NCBI GenBank assembly: GCA_027574665.1
Contig: CM050650.1
Span: 104,815,086-104,879,085, forward strand
Origin: Rhynochetos jubatus
Lineage: Eukaryota > Chordata > Aves > Eurypygiformes > Rhynochetidae
Direction of reading: 5' to 3'
Length of the DNA stretch: 64,000 bases
Every line of letters begins with the position of its first letter. Position 1 is the first letter of the stretch. The position numbers were made by a program, and so were the translations under genes. This document shows, in pieces, positions 10,316-21,839 of the stretch. A model generated the notes under the pieces. That model saw only the letters and a program-made list of their open reading frames with translations, was not told the origin of the DNA and did no database searches.

Positions 10316-13300
10316 GCCTTATTTACCTTTTATTGCAAATTACTTTAAATTTAAAAAAAAAAAAAATCAATTGTTTTATCATTTGCCCTAAAGAAACAGC
10401 TTTTAAAATACAGAAATTTATACCATACTGAAGGAAATGTTATGCTTTATGCTATGTGAAAGAAAGAGAAGGCATCAATCTCCCAGGTTTAGCAAGCATG
10501 AGTTATTTGAGAAGCCAATGAATAAACTGCTCATGATTCTATGTTTCTATCCATGTTTCCACTTCAAAGGGAAATACACACTACTGTGAATAAGGAGTAT
10601 GTCAATGTGAAATGATTTTAAATTTTCTGATCTCTCTTCCCATTTCAGCTTACTTATGCAACAAAGCAGATATACCCTCTTGAACTGAAGGCTTCTTAAG
10701 CTCTTTTTCTGACAGTTTGTAGTCCTTTCTTGAACTCAGTTTTACATTTTCACAATAATATTACCATTTATTTATCTACCTTTCTGATACCTGCTAAAAT
10801 TGAAATAAAACCCAAGATATTAATTCAAGAATCTTTTTGGGAGTTTTTAAGTGCTAATATGATTACATCTTAATACTATTATAACAATCACTTTAAGAAA
10901 AAGAAAACAATGTAGGATAGATTAGAGAATTTAAAAAAAATAAGCATGTTGTTCAAAGAACCATCCAGAATGAAAAGCCCATGTAAAGCCCAAAAATAAA
11001 GCCTTAACAGCACAAGCACAATAGCTGTAGAAGCAATGTGTCCACTTCCACAAATCACTCCTCAACATTAGCTTAGAAACTATCTGATTTTTCATAGCGT
11101 GTCTAAATCTGAGGTTTCCCATTACAGTCATAGTTTTAAACACAGCTCTTGTTACACAGACAGCTTATGTTTTGAACAGGGGGGGTTAACTTCCCCCCCC
11201 CCCCAATCTGAAGAAACACCAAACCTCCAGGCATCGACCGTCTTATTGCCACTGTTTAATATTGCAATTGCTTTGATAATGTGCAGTAACAGAATGAATG
11301 ATATCTGTCATCAAGGACTGGCTCCTGATGATGCCTGCAGGCATTTTGGTTTTTGTAATAATTTTGTAGAGTATTTCCAGATGCTTTACAGAGAACACAC
11401 AGTCTGCTGACCACAGACTGAATGACTCTGCCTACCAAGCCCACTTGCAATTTTCCTTTATTTATTTTCAACACTTCTCCAGTCTTAATAACCTTACCCG
11501 AGACCTATGGCTTATTAACTACTGATTAAGAGCTATAAATGACAGGTGGTAAAAAGCTGTTACAGGGTATACAGTGCTTGCATTCTAGGGTCTCAATAAA
11601 TCTCTTTTGTAGTGCCATAATCTGTATGTACTTAGAGGACCACTTTCACTTAACTATCTAACAATTAAATCTTAATTTTAAAGAATTTATTTTATTTTGT
11701 CTATAATCAGTTGAGGGAAGCTGGATTCCCAGAAGTATTTTTATCCCTTCATATAACAGGTGGGTGAAATTAATTGCTTTGGGAGATAATTGTGATGGGT
11801 GTGTCTATGTTTCTCTGCCCACTCCGTTAGTGTGGAAAGAGCCTAAGACAAGACTTGGTACTTCGGTGGACTGAATATGACTCATAAGGCAGGTGATTTT
11901 AGGATTTTTTCTCTCATCAAAAACGCATAAAGGATGTTTGCCAGAACCAAGGTATAGGTTGAATTTCTGATGAAAGACTTGCCTATCATTATAACAACAT
12001 TACATCATGATATATAGGTCTACAGAATATTTCTGTCAAATTAGAAAGGACCCTGCTAGGTGAACTTTCCACATTTACGACTATTTCCCCTTCCTGCTCA
12101 TGTTCTCACTCTATAACTCAGCCCAGTTAGATCCTACTCATAAACAAAATGTGTTCCTCAGGAACAGTGAGAACACTCAGATGGTTAGAAAAAAGTGTGA
12201 AATTTTTTGTTTGATTGGGTTTCTGCAAGGCAGTAATACAAAATGTTTATTTCCCACCATAGATTAAATGATGTAAATATCAAATTAAATCAAATTTTTA
12301 GTAGTACATTAAGAATAGTTTTCAAATTTTTTTCATTCCAAAAACACTTAGTAAAAAATTTATCTCTAAGTGCAACCCAAAGTAATTATGTGTAAATAAC
12401 AGAGACCACAATTTAGGAAAGCATTTGGGAGGAGATGTACTTCAGGCTTCAAAGTCTTTACAGGCACATATAATCTGTGAGAAACTATATGTCTAAAAAG
12501 AATTAAGTTCATAAGTAATCTATTGGCAATAGCTTAAAGCATTTCTCTGTACAGTAAAAAACTTTGCCTTACTTTTAAGCAATACTTCATGATACGGTTG
12601 TCTATGAAATATTTTAAATAGGTATGGTATTTCTGGTTATTCTCCTTTTGTGATGAATGTACAGGGAGTGAAAGCAGTGTTTTATTTCTGTCAAATTACA
12701 TTATAGTTATTTCCAAAATTATTGTATATAATTAAGACAAAGGATGTTTAATAAATCATGACTATAGGCATGAATATGTGCCAATGAATGTGAGCAGAGT
12801 GATGTCAGATACACTAAAGGTGCTCATTTCTACAGACTTCTGTTCATAGTTCTCCTACTTAAGGAACTGTGGCTATTACAGACATGAACAAACTTTCTGA
12901 ACCTCAGGATCACAGATCTGCCTTGATTAGAGCAACAAGATATATACAAACCAGTTCAGACCAAGGGAGAGCTGGTGAGCTGGCTTCTGAGGGTTTCGTG
13001 ACAACCATTCCTGAAAAGCCTCTGTGGCCTGTTGCAAGGTTGTATGCTTTCTGGGGCAGGTCCTGGTGTTGCAGGCTCGTGTTTCCAACCCACTGGGGAT
13101 TCAGATCACACTGCTGGTCATTACTCACAAGGGTCTGTCTGCTCCAGTGTAAATTCTGGTGCTGATATTGGTGCCTTTTTGTTAAAGCATCATCAGGAGT
13201 TGAAAGCCAGTGATAGCAGGCTATCCTGACATTCATGCTGTTATCTTGGCTTTCTAATCAGCAGTAAATGAATGAGAGGCAGCAGGGATCCGTGACCTTG

Positions 13301-13770
13301 GGTGTATGCTCCAGCAGACAGTGCTACTGGATTCGATGTATCTTATTTCAGGGTTTTATTCTGAACTTGAAAAATGTGATCATGAAGCATACAGGGTAAA
13401 ATCAAAGGATCATCAGCATCTAATTCTGGCGTGCGTTACTTTGGGTTTCTCCTTCTCTTTTTCTCTACCATTGGAAAAAACATCCATCAGATGGCCTCCT
13501 TTAAAAAGATCTCTCAGAATTATGGCATTCTAGACTGCTTTCCCTGTGTGCATGTTACCTCATTCCCAGCAACTGAACTGTGAAACCCCTCAGGTTATGA
13601 TACTTTTCAAAACAACACAATTTTTGGAATAGATATCAGGGCACGCTAGTCTATGAAGAACTTTATGAGGCTGTTTTGGCATATGTAGAATTTCCCTAGT
13701 GTCTGTAAGCATCTGGGTTTAATATCTTGTAATAGTATTCATTTCAGATTTATACTACTGCTATTTAAAA
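10316..13770. other. AT-rich intergenic stretch with two small oddities
   Basis: No gene or recognised mobile element. It holds an A tract (10352-10365), a G7/C12 inverted repeat (11179-11204, listed separately) and a GC-richer patch at about 12,870-13,240. In that patch three overlapping frames are open (12869-13165 plus, 13032-13229 plus, 12910-13236 minus), which points to composition and not to coding. Confidence 0.55.
11179..11204. repeat. G7-TTAACTT-C12 inverted homopolymer repeat
   Basis: Seven G, a seven-base spacer centred on TTAAC and twelve C could fold into a perfect 7-bp GC hairpin. The lengths of such runs are error-prone in assemblies. Confidence 0.8.
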
Positions 13771-13774
13771 ATTC

Positions 13775-14145
13775 AGAAGGCAGATCACAGCAGCCTCATG
13801 GTCACAAACCCTCGTCATCATGGGGGACTTAACCACCCCGAGATCTGTTGGAGGGACAACACGGCAGGGCCCAAGCAAGCCAGGAAGTTCCTTGAATGCG
13901 TTGATGACAACTTCCTTCTCCAAGTTATAGAGGAACCAACAAGAAGGGGTGCCATGCTGGACCTTGTTCTCACCAACAGGGAGGGGCTGGTGGAGAATGT
14001 GAAGCTGAAGGGCAGCTTTGGCTGCTGCAACCATGAAATGGTGGTGTTTGAGATCCTTACGGAGATGAAGAGGGTTCGCAGCAAGCTCGCTACCCTGGAT
14101 TTCAGGAGAGCAGACTTTGGCCTCTTCAGGGAAATGATTAACTGA
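13775..14145 (+). pseudogene. CR1 endonuclease domain, C-terminal remnant
   Basis: The DNA at 13,810-13,860 would encode the GDLNHPEICW block of the AP-endonuclease-like domain, but reading it takes two frames: MGD is in one frame and LNHPEICW in the next. Downstream the open frame keeps EPTRRGAMLDLVLTN, the conserved TRG-x(2)-LDLVLTN segment, and CNHEMVVFEI, which carries the SDH-like catalytic histidine block in altered form (NHE). The N-terminal two thirds of the domain was never copied. The enzyme nicked target DNA for CR1 integration. Confidence 0.85.
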
Positions 14146-14389
14146 GTTCCATGGGATGAAGCCCTGGAGGGAAGAGAGGTCCAAGAAAGCTGGTGAGTAT
14201 TTAAGGATCTTCTCCTCCAAGCTCAGGAGTGATGTGTCCCAGTGAAGAGAAAGTCAAGTAAAAACACCAGGAGGCCTGCGTGGATGAACAAGCAGCTCCT
14301 GAACAAAGTAAGGCATAAAAAGGAAGCCTACAGTGGGTGGAAACAGGGATAGGTAATCTGGGAGGATTACAGAGAAGTTGTCTGAGAGG

Positions 14390-15225
14390 TCAGAGATCAG
14401 TTTAGGAAAGCCAAAGCCCTGACAGAATTAAACCTGGCCAGGGACATCAAGGCCAACAAGAAGGGCTTCTATAGGTACATTGGGGAGAAAAAGAAAATCA
14501 GGGAAAATGTGGGCCCTCTGCAGAAGGAAACGGGAGAGCTGGTTTCCCAGGATATGGAGAAGACCGAGGTACTCAATGCTGCTTTTGCCTTGGTCTTCAC
14601 TGTCAAGGGTGCAAGCCGTACCCCCAGAGTCATGAAAGACAAGGGTAAGAACTGGAAGAATGGACAGCCACCCATGGTCAGTGAGGATCACGTTCAGGAA
14701 CACCTCAGGAACCTGAAGGTGCACAAGTCCATAGGACCTGATGGAATACATCCCCGGGTCCTGAAAGAACTGGTGGATGAGGCTGTGAAACCTCTATCCA
14801 TCATATTGGAAAAGTCGTGGCAGACTGCTGACTGGAAAAGGGGAAACACAACCCCCATCTTTAAAAGGGGAAAAAAGGAGGACCCGGGAAACTACAGGCC
14901 AGTCAGTCTCACCTCTGTTCCTGGCCAGATCATAGAGCAGATCCTCCTGGAAATCATGCTAAGGCACATGGAGAATGAGGAGGTGATTGGTGACAGCCAA
15001 CATGACTTCACCAAGGGCAGATCATGCCTGACTAATATGGTAGCCTTCTACAATGGGGTCATGACCTTGGTGGATAAAGGACAGGCAACCAATGTCATCT
15101 ATCTAGACTTGTGCAAAGCGTTTGACACTGTTCTGAGTGACATCCTTACGCCTAAATTAGAGTGGCATGGATTTGATGGATGGACAACTCAGTGCATAAA
15201 GAAATGGCTGGGTGGCCCCACTTAG
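14390..15225 (+). pseudogene. CR1 reverse transcriptase, N-terminal block
   Basis: The continuous frame from about 14,390 shows [20 protein letters not shown] and then the reverse transcriptase blocks: [42 protein letters not shown] and [13 protein letters not shown], which holds the first catalytic Asp of the polymerase. The part from 14,509 alone is 238 codons. It ends at a TAG (15,223-15,225) where related copies read on through Thr-Gln-Arg-Val-Val-Val-Asn-Gly. The remaining polymerase motifs lie in another frame downstream, so the enzyme is broken here. Confidence 0.88.
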
Positions 15226-15377
15226 ACAGTTATGGTCAATGGCTTGATGTCGAGTGGAGACCAGTGACAAGTGGCATTCCTCAGGGCTCAGTAATGAGAC
15301 AGGTTCTGTTTATCTTTGTCAGTGACATGGATAGTTGGATTGAGTGCACCCTCAGCAAGTTTGCTGATGACAGCTAG
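15226..15377 (+). pseudogene. CR1 reverse transcriptase, catalytic block, shifted frame
   Basis: In a different frame from the block above, the sequence encodes [13 protein letters not shown] and then KFADD (FADD at 15,360-15,371), the pair of catalytic aspartates of the polymerase. Two codons later it stops at TAG (15,375-15,377), where the 57.7 kb copy has ThrLysLeuCys. A stop this close to the active site rules out activity. Confidence 0.88.
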
Positions 15378-16153
15378 CTGTGTCATCTGATCGGTATGCT
15401 GGAGGGAAGGGATGCCATCAAGAGGGACCTTGACAGGCTGGAGAGGTGGGCCTGTGCCAACCTCATGGAGTTCAACAAGGCCAAGTGCAAGGTCTTGCAC
15501 CTGGGTCGGGGAAATCCCAAGCACAGGTACAGGCTGGGTGGAGTATGGATTGAGAGCAGCCCAGAGGAGAAGGACTTGGGGGTAACGGTGGATGAAAAGC
15601 TGCACATGATCCATCAGTGTGTGCTGGCAGCCCAATATGCCAACTGTATCTTGGACTGTACCCAGAGAAAAGTGGCCAGCAGGTCGAGGGAGGTGATTCT
15701 CTCCCTCTGCTCTCGTGAGACCCCACCTGGAGTACTGTGTCCAGCTGTGGAGCCCTCAGCATAAGAAGGATATAGACTGGTTGGAACGAGTCCAGAGGAG
15801 GCCACAGAGATGACCAGAGGACTGGAGAACCTCTCTTATGGGGACAGGCTGAGAGAGTTGGGGTTGTTCAGCCTGGAGAAGAGAAGGTTCCCAGAAGACC
15901 TTATCGCACCTTCCAGTACCTGAAGGGTGCCTACAAGAACACTAGAGTGGGACATTTTTAAAGGCCATGTAGTGACAGGATAAAGGGTAAGAGGTTTAAA
16001 TTGATAGCTGGTAGATTTAGATTAGATATCAGGAAGAAGTTCTTCCCAGAGAGGATGGTGCACTGGAACAGGTTGCCCAGAGAAGCTGTGGGTACCCCAT
16101 CCCTGGCTGTCTTCAAGGCCCGGCTGGATGAGGCTTTGAGCAACCTGGTCTAG
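15378..16153 (+). pseudogene. CR1 ORF2 thumb and C-terminal region, decayed
   Basis: The frame 15,396-15,764 encodes MLEGRDAIKRDLDRLERWA, NLMEFNKAKCKVLHLGRGNP and [18 protein letters not shown], conserved blocks after the polymerase active site in CR1. It then falls out of frame. The downstream DNA still recalls the rest of the protein in other frames ([18 protein letters not shown] and a WNRLPREAV-like block near 16,065-16,090) up to the normal C-terminus near 16,153. Confidence 0.85.
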
Positions 16154-16225
16154 TGGGGGGTGTCCCTGCCCGTGGCAGGGGGGTTGGAACTAGATCGTCT
16201 TTAAGGTCCCTTCCAACCTAACCCA

Positions 16226-16290
16226 TTCTATTCTATTCTATTCTATTCTATTCTATTCTATTCTATTCTATTCTATTCTATTCTATTCTA
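16226..16290 (+). repeat. (TTCTA)13 pentanucleotide repeat at a CR1 3' tail
   Basis: Thirteen perfect TTCTA units directly follow CCCA at the CR1 end. CR1 tails normally carry a few octamers of the TTCTATGA kind, so this probably arose by losing three bases of one unit and then expanding by slippage. Confidence 0.95.
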
Positions 16291-17029
16291 CCAGGAATTA
16301 TGAAATCGCAGTATCAATTTTATATTCAAATATTGAAATGAACTCATCCAAACTGTTATAAATATTTTGAAAGCTATTCTAACCTCCTTTTACACCTGCA
16401 CCAAACATTGTAGACTTCTACACTGACTCTGATGATGATCTGAAGCAGAAGCTTCTCAGTACTGCGTTACTTTCTGTAAACATGGAGCATGTCAAAGAGT
16501 ATCAATTGTTTGACCTCCTCCTCCCCTGTTTATACGCAATTAAATTTACATTGTTAATGTCAAGAGGAGTTTACCAGATACCTAACTGGTGTCAAGACAA
16601 ACTCGCAGAGCTTTCTAAGTATTATTACACTGCATTACTGAATTCAGATTTGTAGTTCAAGTTCTTCTATTGTATTGAACTAAGTCTTTACAGAGAAGAT
16701 CGATCAATATCTGGAAATACAAAACAGGTTTTCCTAAAATATTAATCTTTAATTTACTAATCTTTTATTCCTTCTAAGGCAACCTTCTTGCATCTGACAG
16801 GAAGTAAAATTAAATGAAAACACAAAAACTATGTTGAGTTCATAACTGAGAAGGAAAACCTTTGATCTGTCTGACTTGCTCCATCACTTCTCATGAGATG
16901 TGACTTGGAGTGACAAGAGCTTTCAAAGGGTCTTCTTTAATGCTTTTTAGTATTAAACCTGGGGGTGGGGTTTGGGGAAGGCATTCAATAGCATTATCCT
17001 TGTTTTGCAGAGGGTCATAACAGTTCCCA
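16291..17029. other. AT-rich spacer, no feature seen
   Basis: Unique AT-rich sequence between two CR1 copies. No gene or repeat recognised. Confidence 0.6.
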
Positions 17030-17455
17030 AGAATAGAATAGACTATTTCAGTTGGAAGGGATCTACGGTGGACATCTACTCCAACTGTCTGACCACTTGA
17101 AGGCTAACCAAAAGTTAAAACGGGTTGTTAAGGGAATTGACTAAATGCCTCTTAAACACTGACAGACATGGGGCATCAACCACCTCTCTAGGAAGCCTGT
17201 TCCAGTGTCTGACCACCTTCTTGGTAAAGAAACGTTTTCTAATGTCATGTGTGAACCTCTTCTGACACAGCATTGAACCATTGTCATGTATCTTGTCACT
17301 GGATACCAGGGAGAAGAACTCAGCACCTCCCTCTCCACTTTCACTTCTCCTCCTCAGGAAACTGTAGAAAGCAATAAGGTCACCCCTCAGCATCTTCCTC
17401 TCCAAACTAGACAAACCCAGAGTCCTCATCCACTCCTCACAGGACATGCCTTCCT
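17030..17455 (-). mobile_element. CR1 LINE 3' fragment, antisense
   Basis: The plus strand opens with AGAATAGAATAGACTATTTC and GTTGGAAGGGATCT, the complement of a CR1 3' end. The minus-strand frame (17,447 to 17,115, 110 codons) is the C-terminal end of ORF2: SSLERKMLRGDLIAFYSFL, then FFSLVSSDKIHDNGS, DIRKRFFTKKVVRHWNRLPR and the terminal VFKRHLVNSLN. The frame is open over the whole fragment, which is fairly good preservation, but all upstream parts of the element are absent. The wording differs from the 13.8 and 57.7 kb copies, so it is another subfamily. Confidence 0.9.
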
Positions 17456-19852
17456 ATGGAGAAGACTCCTATTGATTACTGAACAAAGATACTGCCGCTA
17501 TGCTACTCAATCACTCCTGGTTGACATATTCCCTTTCTCAGCATCTTATTTATAAAAATTTAATAATATAAAATAGGCCAGCCTCCAGCTAGAGTAAAAT
17601 ATGCCTCTTTTGTCTTAAAAATAGTTTGAGGATTTTTATATAGAATATTTGATCTGTGAGATACAGCAACGTAACAGCAGACGTCACTGCTACAGACAGT
17701 CCTGTTCTCTCTGCTCGAAGGGCAACATATTGAAGAGTTCTGTAAAATAACTAACTAGGAGGTTTTGCTAATGCTCAGGATCTCAGACCTTTCCTGTGTA
17801 AAGGCCCTCTAATTTCCATCCAAAGTGTACCAATCACTATCACAGTCCTGTCTGATGCCAGTCACAGACTGGTGAGTCACTTTCTACTGGCCGAAGGATA
17901 TGGCTATATGCTGTCTTCAACTATTGCCACACTACTAGCACTAATATCAGGTAACTAACTCATGTACATCTCTGCTGAAATTAAATGTTTTCTTGCAATG
18001 GATATATGTGACTTGATATAGCCCTAGTTTACTTTTGCCATTGTGAGTTTTGCAAGATCTGCCAAGAAGAAAGGATTCTTCTTTCCCCACCCCCCAACCT
18101 CTATTTTGTCATGTTTCATTGTAATCTAATGCTATACAAGTAATGAAAAATTCAGGATTATCCAAGAGTTATTATAGGTTTCAAAGGGAACAAACAACAA
18201 GCAAAGAAGTTGAAATGGGAACAATTGTAAATAGCAGGAATTAAGAATTTAAATTTATTGTCAAAACATTGTAGAATTGTGTAACTCAGAGAAAGGTTAA
18301 ATTAAAAAAAAACCCACAACTGTGTCATTTCCCTAAGAGCATTTATAAACTTTTGAAATTTTTTTTATTGAAATCCTCTACAATTCTTACTGTTCTCATG
18401 TGTCCTTACTCCTCATGGGAGCTTTTCCCTTCCCATTCAAGCTTGGTCACCATCATATTCACTGCAATTTCTCACAGGTGTTGAGAAGAAACTCAGGAGA
18501 TAATGAATGGGCCAGTCCACATGTTACATTCATACCCAGTGTTTTACCATTAACTAGCCAGGGCTAAGCACCAAGTGTGGCCTATATAGACCTTGTAAAT
18601 GCAAATTGAAATTTAATTTTAGAAAATTCAAATGTTTGACCTTAATGTTTATCCTTCTGAGTACCACTGCACATGAAAAGAAAAGGTAATTTATTTTTGC
18701 AGAAAGCAATTAGAAAAGTCTCAAGATCTTACTGTCCATTTGAAGTTGAACAGCCATGTATGGATAATCTATGGGTTCTTGGAACAACTATAATCTCAGA
18801 TAAGTGATCTGAATTGCTTGCCAGCTTCAGTGATATAGAGACTCAGGTGACTGAAAGGTTAGTATGGGGTATCTGTGATTGTGGGCTGTAGATTACCACC
18901 GTTTGTATCAGGTGCAGTTTGGGCTATTTGAAACAACAGATCCTGAAACTGCTAACAAAACCAACAGCAATTATGGTGATAACACTTTAAACTTGTTCAG
19001 ATTTCCTCCATCTTCTTTTTGAGTTCTTTTTTATTTATAGTTTGATTTTATACTTTTCTATGGACTTCTGTGTGCAATTACAATGTAGATTTTGGAGAAT
19101 GTTTTTATAAACTAATTGCAATATTTTTTCATGTTTCTCTTTATCCCAATAGTCTTCATATCTTGAAAGTGTTGCTCTTTAAGTAAAGTACTGTAGCTTG
19201 TTTAGTATCTCTTATCATCTTTTATACTGAAACAAGTTCTGTTCATTTTATGCTCTAAGTAGATTTTTGCAAAGCAAAACACATTTTTTTATTTGTTTCT
19301 TTGTGTGAGTCCCAGACGTGTCAGTTAGTAAGTGGCTCTGTACCAATTTGTTCACACCCATCTAACAAATGCAGAAAAATAACACAATCAAAACTCATAA
19401 GTTTATCACCATTCACATAAGGAGCCTCGTTTGTTAGAAGCATCCTGACAGATTCTCCTGGGACTGCCTGGGATGGAATTATCACTCACACAGACACAGA
19501 TTCAGAGGAAGTCTTTAGTAGTACTTTGACAATGTGTTCCTCCCACATGCATCAGTGAATTTTTCAGAGCTGTTACTTACTGCTATAGTATCAATTTACA
19601 TAAATGTCATTCTCAGTTGGTCTAAAAATGTTTGGTTCCTATTACTTCACTTCTGGTGAAAAAAAAAAAAACACAAAACCACCTTAACTGTGAGCCTGAA
19701 AAAGATACAGTTTCAAACAATGTTACTCAAAGTATACATATTCCTTTAGCACATCATGAAAAGAATGCCTACAGCCAAAATATACATCTTCTTCCCTCTA
19801 CACTCTCCCACTCAGCAGTAATCCAAAATATGTGGAATTAATGAATCAAATA
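17456..19852. other. AT-rich intergenic stretch, no feature seen
   Basis: Unique AT-rich sequence with short A and T runs (18,304; 18,360; 19,661). No coding or mobile feature recognised. Confidence 0.6.
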
Positions 19853-21490
19853 CATAGAATCATAGAATATCTCAAGATGAAAAAGACCCATAAGGATCAT
19901 CAAGTCCAACTCCCTGCCCCTTGCAGAACTACCTAAAATTAAACTGTATGACTAAGAGAGTCATCTAGACACTTCTTGACCTATGAGTACTTCCCTGGGG
20001 AGCCTGTTCCAGTGACAGATCACCCTCTCAGTGAAGAACCTTTTCCTAATTTCCAAACTGAACTTCCCCTGCTGCAGTTTCATTCCATTCCTTCATGTCC
20101 TATGGCTGGTTACTAGAGAGCAGCTTTTCCTCTGCTGCTCCTCTTAAGGAAGTTGTAGACTTTAATGAGGTCACCACTCAGCCTTCTCCAAGATGAAAAA
20201 AACAGGCAACCTCAGCCACTTCAAGGTCTTACCCTTGAGAATTTCACCATCCTGGTCACCCTCCTCTGGACACACTCTGGTAGTTTAATGTCTTTCTTAT
20301 ATTGAGAAGCCCAAAACTGCACACAGTACTCGAGATGGGGCTGCACCATACACCATATGCAGTGTAGAGTGAGACAATCACCTCCCTTGACTGACTAGGT
20401 ATGCTGTGCTTGATACACCCCAGGACAAGGTTGGACCTTTTGGCTCCCAGGGCACACTGGTGACTTACATTCAACATGTCATCAACCCAAAGACCCAGAT
20501 CTCTTCCTGTGGGACTGCTGTCCAGCCTTTTATCCAGCAGTTTGAACATACAACCAGGCTTACCCCATTAGAGGCAGAGCACTTGCTTTTGTTAAATTTC
20601 ATATGGTTGGCAATTGCCCAGCTCTCTAGTTTATCTAGATCTCTCTGTAAGGACTCTTTATCTTCAAGGGAGTCCACAGCTCCTTCTAATTTACTTAAGT
20701 AAGAAAACCTACTTAATATGCATTTGACTTCTGCATCCAGATCATTTATAAAAGCATTAAAGAACACTGGCCCTAAAACTGAGCCCTGGGGAACCCCACT
20801 GGTGACTGACAACCAGCCTGACATAGCCCCATTTACTATAGCTCTTTAAGTCCGGCCCATCAGCCAATCGCTCACCCAATGTATTATGGACTTGTCTAGC
20901 TTTGTTCTGGACAGTTTATCTAGAAGGATACTGTGAAAGGCAGCATCAAAAACTTTGCCAAATTCCAAATTCACCACATCTACTGGCTTTCCTTTGTCCA
21001 CTAGGTGGGTGACCTTGCCATAAAAGGAAATTAAGTTGGTTAAACAGGATTTTCCCCTCATGAACCCCTGCTGACTATGACCAATGACTGCATTGCCTCT
21101 CAAGTAGTTTTTATTAACTACCAGAATAAACTTCTCCATAATTTTATTAGGCACTGAAGTAAGACTGACAGGCCTGGTTCTTCCTTCTTGCCCTTATTGA
21201 AAATTAAGACAACATTTGGCATCTTCTAGTTGACTGGAGCCTCTCCAGACTTCCAAGACTGTTGAAATATAAAGGAGTGAGGGCCAATGATACCATCAGT
21301 CAGCTCTTTCAGTACCCTGGGATGAAACTCATCAGGGCTCATAGACTTATGTGCATCCAGCTGGAGCAGCAAGTTTCAAACAAGTTCAGGGTTGGATGGG
21401 AGTTTATCTTTCCCCCAGTCACAGTCTTCCAACACAGAGCTCCAGAGGTCTCAGGGGCTGTCCTTGCTGTTAAAGACAGAACATAAAATA
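19853..21490 (-). mobile_element. CR1 LINE, antisense, 5'-truncated, about 1.6 kb
   Basis: The low-coordinate end reads CATAGAATATCTCAAGATG and CATCAAGTCCAACTC, the complement of a CR1 3' end. Going up in coordinate, the antisense of the C-terminal region, the reverse transcriptase and the segment just before it (near 21,290-21,340, complement of the GPDGIHP region) follow in order. The frames are broken in several places. Compared with the 13.8 kb copy the wording is more diverged, so this is an older or different subfamily. Confidence 0.9.
20256..21154 (-). pseudogene. CR1 reverse transcriptase with both catalytic aspartates lost
   Basis: The upper frame (21,154-20,846) encodes GHSQQGFMRGKSCLTNLISF, LVDKGKPVDVVNLEFGKVFD and a terminal SDWLMGRT. 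After a stop the next frame (20,824-20,471) has WLSVTSGVPQGSVLGPV, the block before the active site. At about 20,690-20,707, where CR1 normally reads FADDTKL, this copy reads FSYLSKL with no change in length, so both metal-binding aspartates are replaced. The part below (20,549-20,256) encodes a GRDLGLWVDDMLNVSHQCA block of the C-terminal region. It is a dead copy. Confidence 0.85.
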
Positions 21491-21627
21491 TTATAAAGGG
21501 AAAAAAAGACTTCATGTGGTGTTTTATATTTGTGGAACTCAGTCTTGGACTATTGGAATTACTGAGCATTTTAGCTTACACAGGTAGGTATGTAAGCACA
21601 CGTGTATCCATATGTGTATATAAGTCA

Positions 21628-21643
21628 CATATATATATATATG
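21628..21643. repeat. Short (AT)n run
   Basis: CATATATATATATATG just upstream of a small CR1 tail. More AT-alternating sequence (TATATGCATATGTATG) lies on the other side at 21,740-21,756. Confidence 0.8.
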
Positions 21644-21667
21644 ACTTAAATTGAAACACATGCAGAT

Positions 21668-21740
21668 ATAGAATCATAGAAAGTTTTGGGTTGGAAGGGA
21701 CTTTAAAGATCATCTAGTTCCAACTGTTTCCTGCCCCTTG
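21668..21740 (-). mobile_element. CR1 LINE 3' tail, antisense, about 70 bp
   Basis: The plus strand reads ATAGAATCATAGAAAGTTTT, GGGTTGGAAGGGACTTTAAA and GATCATCTAGTTCCAACTG, which is the complement of the most conserved CR1 ending, followed by CTGCCCCTT. Only the last 70 bases were copied. It is close to the family consensus and so is a comparatively young insertion. Confidence 0.9.
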
Positions 21741-21839
21741 TATATGCATATGTATGTTTAAGTATATGTGCATACATGACACAAACCAAGAGATTTCTCT
21801 TTGCCCCTAAACCTCAAACTTGTACTTTTCTAAGATTTA

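Larger units (their letters stand above)
13775..16290 (+). mobile_element. CR1 LINE, 5'-truncated, about 2.5 kb, with (TTCTA)13 tail
   Basis: The element starts inside the endonuclease domain and runs through the reverse transcriptase and the C-terminal region to a canonical CR1 3' end (GGTTGGAACTAGATCGTCTT then AAGGTCCCTTCCAACC at 16184-16219). 5' truncation is normal for target-primed reverse transcription. Stops and frame changes separate the coding part into at least four blocks, so it is not functional. The tail is not the usual octamer TTCTATGA type but a perfect pentamer run. The plus-strand copy at 57,725-59,199 shares much of its wording and is probably the same or a sister subfamily. 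No target-site duplication is evident, as expected for CR1. Confidence 0.93.

Noticed and set aside
15288..15805. Long minus-strand frames across the 13.8 kb CR1 (up to 115 codons)
   Set aside because: They are antisense shadows of CR1 coding sequence, and the same happens at 58,105-58,586 and 58,706-59,041.
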